Shown here in pieces: positions 34,801 to 54,184 of a DNA stretch of 64,000 bases. Below the pieces are notes generated by a model. That model worked only from the letters and a program-made list of their open reading frames with translations, was not told the DNA's origin and searched no databases. Where the stretch lies: NCBI GenBank assembly GCA_018105865.1, contig CM030862.1, forward strand, positions 12,528,174 to 12,592,173, read 5' to 3'. Made by a program: the position numbers and the translations under genes. This DNA comes from Metaphire vulgaris. Its lineage: Eukaryota; Annelida; Clitellata; Crassiclitellata; Megascolecidae. Positions within the stretch are counted from its first letter, which is position 1; each line of letters starts with the position of its first letter.

Positions 34801-37800
34801 CATGGGGGCCAACCAATTGTTGTTTAATGTATGTAGCATTAAGTATAGGGTCCCAACTGGGGGCCACTGGGGCCAGGCTCTCAATAGGGGGGGCACGGGC
34901 CCCCCTGGCCCCCCCGGTGGAGCCGCCACTGATTAGTATTATCCTGCACTGCGAGCGAAGCGAGCGCGAGCGAAGCGAGCCTCTTTCTAGTTTTGTTCTA
35001 AAAGTTGTGCTTCTTCTACCTTTCCCTTTATATTTTCCCTTTCCCAGTTACTTTTCAATAATAATTATATCGCGTTCTGACCCAATGCTTGTCTATTTCT
35101 GTAGGAGGCAAATATTGATTCCGGAGAAATTATAGGCCTATATACAGTATATTTTATTCTTTCAAACTTACTTTCGCCCACCTTTTAAAATTGAAACACA
35201 GACTGCCTTCAGGTTAATATTCAACCAAAATAGTTAATAAATTTAATTCAGTTAGTTAAGGACGCTATTGTCTTATTTTAGGGCCTTCTTTCGCCGAAAC
35301 GACATCAAAAGATCAAATATCGACTGCAAGAGAGTCCAGGGAACAGGCCCCATCAAGATCGTTAGGTTTAAAGACAGATCAGTTGAACTTGAATTCTCCC
35401 TATTTTGAATTTGAAGGATCCAACTTCATTCAATCACTTGTGAATTTCTTTAGCGCCACTATAGCAATGCATCTGCGTCAGTTTATAGGCCCTGGTTGCG
35501 TCAGAATGAGAATAATAGACAGAAAATCATGTCCTTAGTTGAAAGAACAGAAGCAGAAGGACAGAGTTATTTACTGGTTCGCGCTAATGAGGTCACGCGA
35601 TCAAAAATAAGTAAAAAGGATTTCAGACAAGATCTGACGATTGAAAGTGAAGAGAATTCCAGAGCCTAGTTCCAGAGAAGACACGTTTTCCGATGGTGCC
35701 CTTAATACAAGGTTTTAAGAGTCGAATTAGAGTCAGAAGACCTAGTTGAGTGATGGTGATTTTGGACAGTGAGTAAGGAGCGGAGATACTGCATGTACTT
35801 TGGCTGATCAGTGTGTGAAAAGCCTTATGGACGATGAGTCAGGTTTTGATACTTTTTGATACTTTTGATCCTTTGTTCTAATATCGTTCGGTGAAGTGTA
35901 GCAACAATTACAGCAGCAAATAGATCTCGTGCTGTTATGGGTTAATACGGGTTAATTGCCTAATTTAAATTTAGCGTTTACTGGCTAATCAGCACTGATT
36001 CAGCAGTTACTGTCATATTTTTTAGCGTTATATGCGTTCGCTGAAACGACATAAAAATTTTAACGTTTTCGCCTTACCGTTTTTTCTTCGTCATATGTTA
36101 TCGCAATGTTAATTACCTCAGATTTTTCGAATTCTCGAGTAAATCTTCTCAACTTTCGTATTTTTATTTCCTTCGTACATTAAATATTAAGAAAACTACG
36201 TCGCCTCAAAATCGAACGGGATTTATTGGCACACCCTGTGTGTACATATATTATAATATATACAATATATATATATACTTGTGTGTGTGTGTGAGTGTGT
36301 GTGTGTGCGTATGCCTCGGTACCTAGTTCCCGAGTGTATATATATATATTTTTATATATAAAATCAATTAATGCCCTCATGCGCTCTATTTCAGCTGAAA
36401 GAGCATTCAGTGTTTCGAATTGTTTGCATGGTGGTCATTGCTTTGATGATTTTTAGTATTTGCTGATGAATTCGACGACCCAGTAAACATTCCTCCTACC
36501 TCGACAAACAAGCAGCAGAACAATTCTAAAGATTACACGTCACGTAACGTTTACCTGCACCTTCTAAAACAGCAACTTTTAAACAGTACACTTCTTTTCC
36601 TCAGGTTTTCTGAGAAGTCACCAAGAGCAGATAACGACGCACGTTCTTGCTAAGATCTGACATATAGCACTGCGGTTATTGATGTGAATGTGATGCGGCT
36701 GAATGTATTGAGACATAAATGATGGAATACAATTATTATACGACCAAACGGTCCCTGGTTGTTCTAATCTACGTCGCATCATTTAGTCCAATTACTCGTA
36801 ATACGATTTTGCAAGGGGAAGCAGGACTTTTAACTATTTTAAGCACTTAATAATAATAATATAATATAACAAGGTTTAAAGTGGTTCAGTAGGGACTGCC
36901 CTGTGTGAGAACCACTGTTGTTGACGCTATTGTCGTATTTTTAGGGTATTCTTTCGCCGAAATTACAGCAGCAGATGAAATTTCAACTCGAAGAGGATCG
37001 ATTGAACAGCTCCCAGCGATGTCTATCGGTTTAACGACACGTCAGTTGAATTTTTTTCTACTTTGAATTAGAAGAACCCAGTCTAAATAACAGCCGATGC
37101 AATTTCGGCAATAATAGACATAATTCTATTGTGGGTTGATTAGACATTATTATTGTTTACTAGCTCAGTGGTTCTCATGCAACCCGTGGTCCGCGGACCA
37201 AAAGTGGTCCGCGAGAAGGGGTCTATAGTGGTCCGCAGCATATTCTGAAAAAACGTTAATAAAAATTAGACATATATATTTTCCATGTCAGTGCATGGCG
37301 TAGCCAAGAGGGAGTTGAGGGTAAAAACCCCTCGGGTACCTGGAACCAACATTTTTAGAGCAAGCAGCAGAATTGAGTAAGGCGAGGACCTTCTTTTTTG
37401 CTTTTTGGGGGCACTGGCGAGGGACGAAGATCACACATGATGACCTTTTTTGCTTGTCATGATTTTTCTGTTTTCGGGTGGTCCACGAGAAATTTTTGAT
37501 CTTGCGGGGCAAAGGGGTCTGAGAACCACTGTACTAGCTGATCAATTTCCAGGCATTTTCAGATTCTTCGTTTGTTCATTTATGATGTTGGATATTTTGT
37601 CTATTGTAGTTGTGGCCGTCATTGCTGTTGGCGTGTTGCTGTGCATTGCCTCGGTTATTATTACAAGACTCATTTTCAAAAGGCCAGTCTAGTCAAGTGT
37701 TTTTTTAAAATTTGATATCAAGAACAGTTGCAACTTTTATGCAAAATGCCTTCATTTTAGATTTTCACACTTAATAAATAAGTCATAAAATTGGAACTAA

Positions 37801-38548
37801 ATAGAAACGGGGCTTAACCTAATTTCATGAACTCAGTCAAGTCAGATAAGCCATGTCCTATGCAATAAATGAACGTGCGCCAGAAGTATTTCTCCAGACC
37901 AGGAAGAAAGCCAGTCGTCAAAATACTTGTCCAAGCTTTTCTCTGGTTATTTTCGAATTGTCTCATTTAGGCCTATGTTAGGCCTGTGTTATCGGAAGCA
38001 CTGTATGACATCGAAAGCTATTCTAAACCCATCCTTTTCATTTGACACAGGAAGACTTTCTTATCGGCAAATTCAACTCTTGATTTCAACATTTTATGAC
38101 ATTCATTGGACTCCGTAGAAAAATTGTCCAATTGACTTGTATTATATGTTGAGAATAATTTATCATTTGTAGAAAATACGGTTCCGCGGCAACTGGAATC
38201 AAAAGTGGCAACACCGATGCAGAGAAAAAATATCAGAATCTGAAGACATCGCGTTTGAATGAAGACGGTGAAATAGCTGACCATTACGACACCATAGATC
38301 TTTACGACAAAGGATACGATACGATAAATGAATACTCTCTTGAGGACCCAAACTACGAAGGCATTCTAGACAACGAATATCTCGAAGTCATAGCAGAAGC
38401 AGACGATGGAAATCTCAACGAAGCAGACGATAATGACTACGCAGCCACTGAAGATCATCAGTCAAGGCAGACGGAGGCGAATGTTGCTTATCAAGCTCTT
38501 ATCGTCCAAGAAACACCGCGTAAGAACGAAACAGTTGATGCTGCATGA
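31845..38548 (+). CDS. Receptor gene A: single-pass EGF receptor with tyrosine-rich ITAM-like tail
   Basis: Exons proposed: 31845-32080, 33614-33733, 34226-34272, 35282-35381 or 36945-37044 (alternative pair), 37563-37682 and 38173-38548. Phases agree at every junction and the product is about 332 residues. Met20 (31902) is a better start than Met1, because it sits just before the hydrophobic signal sequence CVSIVLITIFLTATAI. Exon 1 ends with a cysteine half-module (CPEGSSPC..C..CC..C). Exons 2 and 3 join to a complete EGF fold with an extra cysteine pair: C-x6-C-x7-C-LNGGI-CC-x10-C-E-CFGGFTGAYC. A Ser/Glu-rich stalk follows, then a transmembrane helix (VVVAVIAVGVLLCIASVI), a stop-transfer FKRKYG, and about 120 acidic residues with nine tyrosines, including YQNL, YDTI, YDTI, YEGI, YLEV and YQAL. 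The last intron would use a GC donor. I do not recognise the family. An EGF-type phagocytic or signalling receptor is the inference. Confidence 0.72.
32279..32345 (-). repeat. 5S-rRNA-derived SINE head or 5S pseudogene
   Basis: The minus strand reads CACCGAAGTTAAGCACC then GGTTAGTACTTGGATGAGTG and ACC. This is the internal promoter region (A box, intermediate element, C box) of 5S rRNA with substitutions. Flanking parts of 5S are absent, and the following DNA is unrelated, so a SINE3-type element or pseudogene is more likely than a gene. It lies in intron 1 of gene A. Confidence 0.8.
32504..32598. mobile_element. Degenerate GGGGCTGTCC-family remnant
   Basis: GGGGGCTGTCCGAGATTTAT at the left and AACATATTTTATGGACTCCC at the right are decayed versions of the family ends. 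It is in intron 1 of gene A. Confidence 0.6.
33165..33431. mobile_element. MITE family H4, copy 2 (inverted)
   Basis: Begins CAGAGGCGAACCTAGG and ends CCTAGATCCGCCTCTG. The interior is a reverse-orientation, diverged copy of 22395-22635, including GGGGACAAAGTGTACGTTGG and two inverted boxes (TGACAAACAAAAAAGGTCC and TGACGAGCAAAAAAAGGTCC). The flanks CAGCATCT and CAGCGCGT match at five of eight positions, possibly a decayed hAT duplication. Confidence 0.8.
33766..33847. mobile_element. TTAACCCCTTAA mini-palindrome, copy 1
   Basis: An 82-bp unit: TTAACCCCTTAATCGTG at the left, CAGCTAAGGGGTTAA at the right, TTAA at both outer ends, and the core ACTGTAACTCAATGTAAAAT. A near-identical copy lies at 46128-46207. 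TTAA boundaries suggest a piggyBac-type MITE. It sits just after the donor of gene A exon 2. Confidence 0.8.
34010..34086. mobile_element. Truncated GGGGCTGTCCAT-family end
   Basis: The left terminus GGGGCTGTCCATTAATTACG and the subterminal TTTGACAGTTGTTGACAGGG are present. The right terminus is missing. Confidence 0.7.
34745..34931. mobile_element. hAT-type MITE, family H1, copy 4
   Basis: In the opposite orientation to copies 1-3. The ends are CAGTGGCGGCTCTAG and GGAGCCGCCACTG, with a perfect 8-bp target duplication ATTAGTAT (34737-34744, 34932-34939). It lies in intron 3 of gene A. Confidence 0.95.
35282..35381 (+). CDS. Gene A alternative exon 4a
   Basis: A 100-nt exon after TTATTTTAG that enters in phase 1 and leaves in phase 2 at CA|GTTGAA. 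It encodes the stalk PSFAETTSKDQISTARES then REQAPSRSLGLKTD. It is 18/32 identical in protein to exon 4b and equal in length. The donor is weak. If the donor is not used, the frame stays open for about 50 codons and would give a form without the membrane helix. Confidence 0.5.
36880..36917. repeat. Dispersed AGTGGTTC...GAACCACT hairpin element, copy 2
   Basis: AGTGGTTCAGTAGGGACTGC then CCTGTGTGAGAACCACT. The first and last seven bases pair (AGTGGTT with AACCACT). It lies 28 bp upstream of exon 4b of gene A. Confidence 0.75.
36945..37044 (+). CDS. Gene A alternative exon 4b
   Basis: A 100-nt exon after GTATTTTTAG with the same entry and exit phase and the same CA|GTTGAA donor context as exon 4a. 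It encodes YSFAEITAADEISTRRGS then IEQLPAMSIGLTTR. The flanking intron DNA is also similar, showing a segmental duplication. Read past the donor, the frame stops after six codons. Because both copies go from phase 1 to phase 2, including both would break the frame, so only one can be used per transcript. Confidence 0.5.
37166..37531. mobile_element. hAT-type MITE, family H3 (CAGTGGTTCTCA)
   Basis: The ends CAGTGGTTCTCA and TGAGAACCACTG carry a perfect 8-bp target duplication TACTAGCT (37158-37165, 37532-37539). GGTCCGCG words repeat near the left. An H2-like segment (GGCGTAGCCAAGAGGGAG) and an exact TTTTTGCTTGTCA box (37447) are embedded, so this is a composite. It lies directly upstream of the transmembrane exon of gene A. 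Confidence 0.9.
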
Positions 38549-38836
38549 CGAATATTGAAGTGTTTTTGATGCCTAGTTAGAGCAGACGGAGGCAGTGAAT
38601 AACGACTAACGAGCATTTCTCGAAAACAAGAATCACCGTCTATTCAATGAAGCAGTTGATGAACATTGAAACTTTGTCATAAATGTTGCTTATGTAATGT
38701 AATGTGACATTGTATAGCGCCTCTTCTATTTCTAATCAGATTTATCCGAGTGAGTATCTTTAATCAGAGACCATCAGCACTTTTTCAGAATTAGTTTCGC
38801 ATTCAGTCCGCAATTTTGTAACAAAATTACTACTGA

Positions 38837-38838
<2 letters not shown>

Positions 38839-38894
<56 letters not shown>
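38839..38894. repeat. (AAT)n microsatellite
   Basis: About 18 AAT units. Confidence 0.95.
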
Positions 38895-38895
<1 letters not shown>

Positions 38896-39275
38896 TGTAA
38901 TATAAACTTCGATTTGCAAATATATGTTGCAGCCAACTGATATCTGTATATCTATCTATATATGTGCATATACAGTATTGCCTCATTTTCACAGCATTCT
39001 GGTTGAGGTCGCTAAGAGTCTAGACATTGAGTTTATATTGTTTACATAATTTCGTATTGTGCAATTGGTAATGCTAAACGACGCTTAGAGGTATTTAAGA
39101 CAGTCGCCCACCTGTAATGTGTTCCTTTTCATTGATAAGTGCTGCAAACTTTTAATTATATTTTAATATCTAGATGGTCGCAGCATGAAGGATAAATTAG
39201 TTATAAATCATGCACTGATAATTATAATATATTGAAATTTACGCGCATTGTTTAGACGTGTCTGCTGGGTTAGAC

Positions 39276-39486
39276 CAGACTTGAACCCAATCCAGCCAAC
39301 GCCAACCCATCATAACTCTTACCCGACAAAACCCAAATAATAACAATAGGGTTATTTGACCCAACGCAATCCAACCCACCGTGATGCATAACAATTTCTT
39401 GAACCATGACTTATTTTCCGACCCAAATTAATAAACCCAACAAAACATAGAAATGTCTGACCCAACCCAAACCAACCAAACCCACG
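39276..39486. repeat. Dispersed ACCCAACC-rich repeat, copy 2
   Basis: Homologous to 2676-2884, sharing AATCCAACCCACCGTGATGC and ATTTCTTGAACCATGACTTA in diverged form. It lies 3' of the EGR stop. Confidence 0.7.
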
Positions 39487-39735
39487 AAATTCATTCTGCT
39501 ATTCAATTGGCAAACTCGTGGCACCATTTGAAGCCACATTTTAAACAGCGAGTCATGCATCCAAAGCTTCAATACGTTCACTTTTAAAAAGCTTTGTCTA
39601 ATCATCTAATGTGATCCTGAGAAACAAAATGACTGTTGGATAAAATATAAGTTAAACAACTGAAACATTTTACACGATGCTTGTGTTTCATCATTTCTAC
39701 ACAAGACCAAGATCTCCTTATAAGATTTGTTTCTC

Positions 39736-44800
<5,065 letters not shown>

Positions 44801-45283
44801 AACACCGGAATTTCCTCGTCCGTCTCAAGTCTATATCTCGATCCCGACAAGAATATGGTTTTTCACCATTGCGTCCTTCGTTGGATTACCGAACGTTGAC
44901 TTTTTGCAATTCAAGCGCTTGGTCGCCTAAATATGGAAAATAATTTGTGGATCTTACAAGCTCTACAGATCCAAGAGAAGACAACGAAGTAGGCCTATAT
45001 ATCAATTAAACAAGTAAAATCTCGTGAGTTTATATAGCCCTTTATAAAGTAGTACGCAAGTAGCTACATATAGGCCTAGTTAGGACCTTACGGGAATGCT
45101 TGAACACTTGAAACAGTCTGTGCTGTGTGGTTATCATTTAGCCCAACAAATTGCGCAACATAAGGACACGTATAAAATAAACATGATAAAAATTAGGTCC
45201 ATGTTTAGAAAAATTCGTAGACACATTAGAGCGACCGTGAGTGTATTTTTAAATTATGACGTCAATGCCAGATGCTAAAACGC

Positions 45284-45357
45284 TAAATCAGTAATTAAGT
45301 AAGTAAGTAAAAACTAAATTTCTATAGCGGTTTTGTTTACTTACTTACTGATTTAGT
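45284..45357. repeat. Imperfect inverted repeat around TTTCTATAGCG
   Basis: CTAAATCAGTAATTAAGTAA on the left and TTACTTACTTACTGATTTAG on the right can pair, leaving a loop with AAATTTCTATAGCGG. AAGTAAGTAAAATCTCG-type text near 4379 and 45009, and ATTTCTATAGCGC text near 12313, appear to be relatives. Confidence 0.7.
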
Positions 45358-45690
45358 ATTATAGTATCTGTTGCCCGAATTTATTATCTATTTTCAATCT
45401 TGGTATAGACAGGGCAATACGCCATCCCCCTCTTTCCGAAAAATTGAACAGTGGCTATACAGTTTTCTCCCCTCTTCCCTTACCCCACCCCAAGTGATCC
45501 GATTCATTCTAGTTCTAAGATTATGCAGTCAAATGTAAAGTAATAAATTTTTAAGAGGATCCTGCATACGTACGAACGATGTGTGTCTATATTTGGAACC
45601 GCAGTCTACGTTAAAGCGGTCGACAACACACAGACGATGCAACTGGCGAGTTTATGAATGGAACGTGCGTAAACCGCCGGCCGCGTCGAC

Positions 45691-45732
45691 CAATCACAGC
45701 GCTGCGTTTCCCCGTGACGTCATGTGACGTCG
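45691..45732 (-). promoter_or_regulatory. CRE pair and CCAAT motif upstream of EGR
   Basis: A TGACGTCA palindrome at 45715-45722 is followed by TGACGTCG at 45725-45732. CCAATCA (plus strand) is at 45690-45696. It is about 0.9 kb upstream of the proposed EGR ATG. Whether it serves EGR or a plus-strand transcript is not decided. Confidence 0.4.
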
Positions 45733-46127
45733 GTGCCTTCTGCCCGGACGAGCGTTTGGCTTTAAGAGCCATTCATGAACGGAGAGTATCGATCGACGAA
45801 ACGATCGCCAGGTGGAGCCACCCGTCGGACTCGACGAGGAGGCAGAATATTTTTACGACGGAATAAATTATTCCGTTGCATAATAATGAGACGGCTTCTG
45901 GGGAATTTATCAGTAGCGCGTGCGTTTAAATTGTGGTGTTTTACGGCAACAGTGTTACGCCTAATGCCGGTGTTTAATTTTTAGATGAGAATTTTTACAA
46001 TATCTGAGCAGAGACTTTATAAGTAATGCAGAATGCATGCAATTGTTTTTTTTTCTCCCCAAACTATCTTGGCATGTGTAAATAAAACCACTGAGGACAA
46101 TAGATTTCAGTATAGCTTGCTTTGCGT

Positions 46128-46207
46128 TTAACCCCTTAACCGTGTATTTAACTGTAACTCAATGTAAAATGGACGGAGATATCCGGGATCCCCAGTTAAG
46201 GGGTTAA
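46128..46207. mobile_element. TTAACCCCTTAA mini-palindrome, copy 2
   Basis: An 80-bp unit almost identical to 33766-33847: the same core ACTGTAACTCAATGTAAAAT and ATCCGGGATCCCC, with ends TTAACCCCTTAACCG and CAGTTAAGGGGTTAA. Confidence 0.82.
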
Positions 46208-47987
46208 TCGTCAATATGGAAATGCACAGTGTAACGGCTAAATAGGAAACACAGAGGTGGCCATTATCCAAGAACAGGGACGAAGTTCACATCTAGGAGG
46301 GTGGTCCAAAACAACTCTAGCGCACGTGTTGTCGTAGCTCCACTAGTATTACAACCAATGTTTCATGTGCGTTTAGTAAGATAGGATGTTCACGAAGACC
46401 CAATTACAATAGACAATGTCATTATGATTAGCATTGCGCTCGTAACTCGTTCCTCGCAGTGGCCTGAATCCCTCCCAACCCCATCTCCCCCCCACTGTTC
46501 CGGTTCTAAAATATCACTGTGTATGTGACTCTGTAACAGAGGCAGACTAATTAGTCATTGGGCCTACGAATGCTTCTGTTAAGTGTATTTTCCCCGTAAA
46601 TTAAAATTAATTATATCGTTCATTGTGAGGTTCATTAGAATGAAGAAGAAGAATCAATGTCATCAAAATAATAATACGAACAATGAATTCAATGACATCA
46701 AAGGTAATACTAATGACTAGTCAACAAAGTCTCCAACGTTATGCCTCCAATGTTATGTCTCCAACGTTCTGTCTCCATTGTTCATTGTCAGGTTCATATT
46801 AGTCAATAAAGGCATAGAATCAACGAATAATTGTTTCCTGCTGTGAACAGCCCTGGCCGATATATTTATCATAGGCTCTGCGAGTCTTAAAAACTGAAAA
46901 AGCATTATTTTTACAAAAATATTTTTTCTAAATGTGACATATTTAGGCCCCACTTGTTTTGTTTATAATTCAAATGAAACCTTTTGACTTAAAACGAACG
47001 AGCGCGCGCTCACGTATGTAGAGACAATCACAAGGAAACTGATAAACGAACACCAACTAAATGGAACCAGCTCGTGAAAATGCGATCTTTTATGATACTA
47101 TGATACTATGATACTCCCCGGTGATAACTAGATCCGCAATTATTGAGTTTGCATATCGCCTATAATGGAAGCGCAGTTTACCTAAGATCGTATATTCTGC
47201 CAAAATTGTCTCATGATTTGAGATCTTCTGTCTTCATGGGCGCAAACCTGGTCAGAAAAACGGTCGCGTCCTGATTTTAACCTGGTCAGAAAATGGTCGT
47301 GTCCTAATTTTTCTTTGGTGATGACCTTTTTTAAAGATTTTTTGACTTTTTTGCTTAAAATTGCTTTAAAATGTGCTGATGACATTTTTTCTCTTTTGAC
47401 TTAACTTTGCTTAAGAGTAGTGATGACCTTTTCTGCTTGTTTGACTTTCGACAATAAAGTAAACCACGGTTTTTGTTATTTCATGACCAAAAAACACCCG
47501 TGTCCACGCCCATAGGGACAAGACCTCCCCCACCAAAAAAAACCGCCCGTGTCAGGACACGAGGGAGAAAGCCATGTTTGCGCCTCTGTCTGTCTTTTCG
47601 TCTGGCCTCGAATAAGTTATACCAGACGGGAACCAAGAATAATATTCCGATCAATTAGTCTCGTTCACAAAAGTTCCAAAACTGAATCCTTCCCACCCAT
47701 TGTGAGACAACCAGGATGTGAGCCTTGCGTCTGTGTAGGCTACTCTATATCGTGAATAATTGTATGCTTCATCATCGCTACTGCGAATATTACAAATGTC
47801 GTAAACTATATTGCTATCAATAATAGCAAAACTTGCTCCGTTGTGCGCTCCATTTTCTCACAGCGTCAATTTGAGCGTGACTTCTTCATTATACGTTTTA
47901 CAGGCTGCTGCGATTATTCAAGTAATTTATCGTGAAAGCGCGCTCCTTCGTAGCGGACTCATAATAATTGGCCTAAATGTGATTTAA

Positions 47988-48027
47988 AGTGGTTTTGGAG
48001 GCTGTGTAATCCGGTGTGAAAACCACT
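47988..48027. repeat. Dispersed AGTGGTT...AACCACT hairpin element, copy 3
   Basis: AGTGGTTTTGGAGGCTGTG then CCGGTGTGAAAACCACT. It is more diverged than copies 2 and 4, but the pairing ends are kept. Confidence 0.65.
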
Positions 48028-48856
48028 GTAGTATAAATCTTCCCTTTCAGTAGCCTAGTTTTCCGAGAAAACCTCTGAATCCGTTTACTGTTTCAACTGT
48101 CACTCCCCACCTCGTCTAAACTGTTCCTTGTGTCAACAGTGAAGTAATGTACGTCCCGTATCACGACTGTTTGTAGGTCGGGGTGTTCGCAGCTGTGTGT
48201 AAAACACTGTGCATATGCGGTCAGAGAATTTGTTTCTCAGGCAGTATATAGCATGTTCTCCGGCGCGAGGTGGAACTTAAAATGGTCCGTGTAATGTACC
48301 AGGTCTCGCTGTGTTCTGATATATGTTAGTGGCGATATACAGTGAAGCTTTACTAGCGGCCTGTCAAAAAGGGTCGCTAGAATAAATACCTGGCATAGCA
48401 GCCGCACACAATAATTATTATGAAAACACATAAAACAGCCCGAAACACAGGACACGAGAAATGCTCAGGAGAAAAAGCTAATTATTAGGAATTAAGTTCT
48501 TTAAAAACGCCATTGAAAATCTAAAAATAGATCGATTACTGTACATTACATTACGCATGATCACGCGTGCTTCCAAAAATAAACAGGTGGCATTTTCCGA
48601 CAAAGAGTTCCTGAAAACCCCGCAATTGAAACAACGTTTTCCTCGAAATAAAACATACAAGTTACAGACAGTGAGTCATTCTATTAATGTAACAATCCTC
48701 TGCTAATCAGCCTCTTTGCCCTTTAGGTTATGTAATGAGCAATAGGGTTCGTCTGGACGCCTTTTGGATTACGTGATGTTATCGCCCTCCAATTGGTCCC
48801 CTTCTGTCCCACATCGTCACCATGCCAATATGTGGGATAGTCTTCGTTAGCGTGTA

Positions 48857-48893
<37 letters not shown>

Positions 48894-50123
48894 GTCTAAT
48901 GAAAGCTCTAACAGCCTTTAGCCCTGTCTGTAGTGTTAGGCCTATACCTGGGCTTTCCCCCACTTCTCCTTTACCCCGCTCTACCCCTGCAGCGTTGCCC
49001 TGTCGAGCATCTTACTTACTTATTTACTGCCCTCACAGAGCAGAACGGTGACATCGAAAATTAAGCCACAAAACTCGCACTGGTTCTGATACGATTTGAC
49101 CAAGATTTTCTTGTTATTATAGTAATAATACGTTTGTGTACCCGATGCACGTTGACTGTTGGCGATGATACAGGATGTAACCAATTTAGAACCAATCGGG
49201 ATGCTGAGACTCTGAGACTGTGGCAGTGCTGTGTTTCCGACCGCAGCTCGTTTAAATTCTCGCGCCGGCCACAGAGTCGAGCAGCAGACGACCGACAGAG
49301 ATCTAGTTATCATCATCATCATCAGAACTACTGGCGCTGTCTAGCATTTCAGATTAATATACAGTACTTCACTTGTTCAAATAATTTTCGTCTTTTTCGT
49401 CTCCGTACAGCAATATTGAGGATGGCTTCAACAGCAGCAGGCGGTAGGAGAAACGTTCGAAGTTAACCCTTTAACCCTTTAATGCTTGTTTGCGTTCAGT
49501 GAATGATTGCATCCTGATGCTGGTTCTTTCTTTACTGAGCACGTACGACGAACATTGTGCGATTTACATAGCGACTTTTTCAGGATGGCTTTTGAAAATC
49601 AGAGTCTAGTGGGGTGGGGGTGGGGGTGGGGCGGAGGATAAATCTGCACTTTAGTACTATTACCGCGTCAATGCATTGGGAACTTATTGAGTAAGAGAGA
49701 AAGAGAGAGACAGAGACAGAGAGAGACAGAGAGACAGAGAAAGAGAGACAGAGACAGAGCAGGACATGTAAATAGCAAGGTTCGATTTGTGGATTGGTTG
49801 GAGTTGACCCCCCCCAACCACCCACGTTTGGATTTTACATGTCCAACTGGTGTCCTTAATAAATTACATTGACCCACTCATTGACCATGACCCATCTGAC
49901 CCATCTGACCCATTTGACCCGCGGCCCATTACCACTTCCGCTGGTGAGTGCTGAAATTTCGGAAGAATATAATTAATAATCAGCCTCTGTCAAGGAAGTG
50001 AAGACTTTGGTGTAGTGGAGTCACGTGACACCCGGTGACACCCAGCTGTGTATCAGAATACCAAGTTGGCGAATGTCAAATTACAGTGTCTAAGTGAACG
50101 GCGTTTGCTTTCTTCCTTCGCAG

Positions 50124-53719
<3,596 letters not shown>

Positions 53720-53943
53720 AGACAACACTCCGCAGCGCGTTACGGTAGTCAAGAAGATGACGCCGTTCGGCACGCGTCATGACGTTCTCCTGTCCTTACT
53801 TTTTTCGCACACACGACGTGTCACGTGCGTCGAACGTTCTTGAGATGACGTCATGGCGGTGTCGTCTGAGCGTGAATTTCGACAGGTTGTCTAGCATTTG
53901 AGGTTGGGAAAAATGTTTTCTTGTGTGGGGGGGGGGGAGCGAG

Positions 53944-53978
<35 letters not shown>

Positions 53979-54178
53979 TGGCCTGCTATTGGCATAGGCC
54001 TATATAACGACAGACTATCGTTTACTTATTTTATGTTGTTTTTTAAAATGCAAAGTGTGTTGCAGATTATGTATTGCTCGCTCTATGTCTAGTGCTGCTA
54101 ATGGCAAGAATTTATCTTTTATAGGAAACGCCGTCTTCTTAACAATGCATCGTGCTGTTTACTAGTTACCATATGCGT

Positions 54179-54184
54179 AATAAA
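54179..54184 (+). promoter_or_regulatory. Candidate poly(A) signal of gene B
   Basis: AATAAA 460 bp after the stop codon on the coding strand. It is the first one downstream. Confidence 0.5.

Larger units (their letters stand above)
38549..39735. other. Convergent spacer between gene A and EGR
   Basis: It holds the 3' UTR of gene A, which contains a decayed echo of the end of its coding exon (GCAGACGGAGGC ... GCAGTTGATG at about 38583-38661). It also holds an (AAT)n tract at 38839-38894 and a copy of the ACCCAACC repeat. No clear poly(A) signal was identified for either gene. Confidence 0.5.
44801..50123. other. Spacer between EGR exon 1 and the first seen exon of gene B
   Basis: The EGR promoter side should be at about 44.8-45.8 kb, with a CRE pair and CCAAT motif near 45.7 kb. 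Gene B's signal-peptide exon should lie further right; I searched for an ATG plus hydrophobic stretch ending in phase 1 and found none convincing. Also present: an inverted-repeat element (45284-45357), a TTAACCCC palindrome, hairpin element copy 3, a TA tract (48859-48890), a Ser/Arg-encoding GAGA tract (49694-49758) and G-rich DNA at 49610-49635. Confidence 0.5.

Noticed and set aside
49387..49450. ATGGCTTCAACAGCAGCAGG as the gene B start exon
   Set aside because: Phase 1 donor fits, but it encodes only seven residues and no signal peptide.
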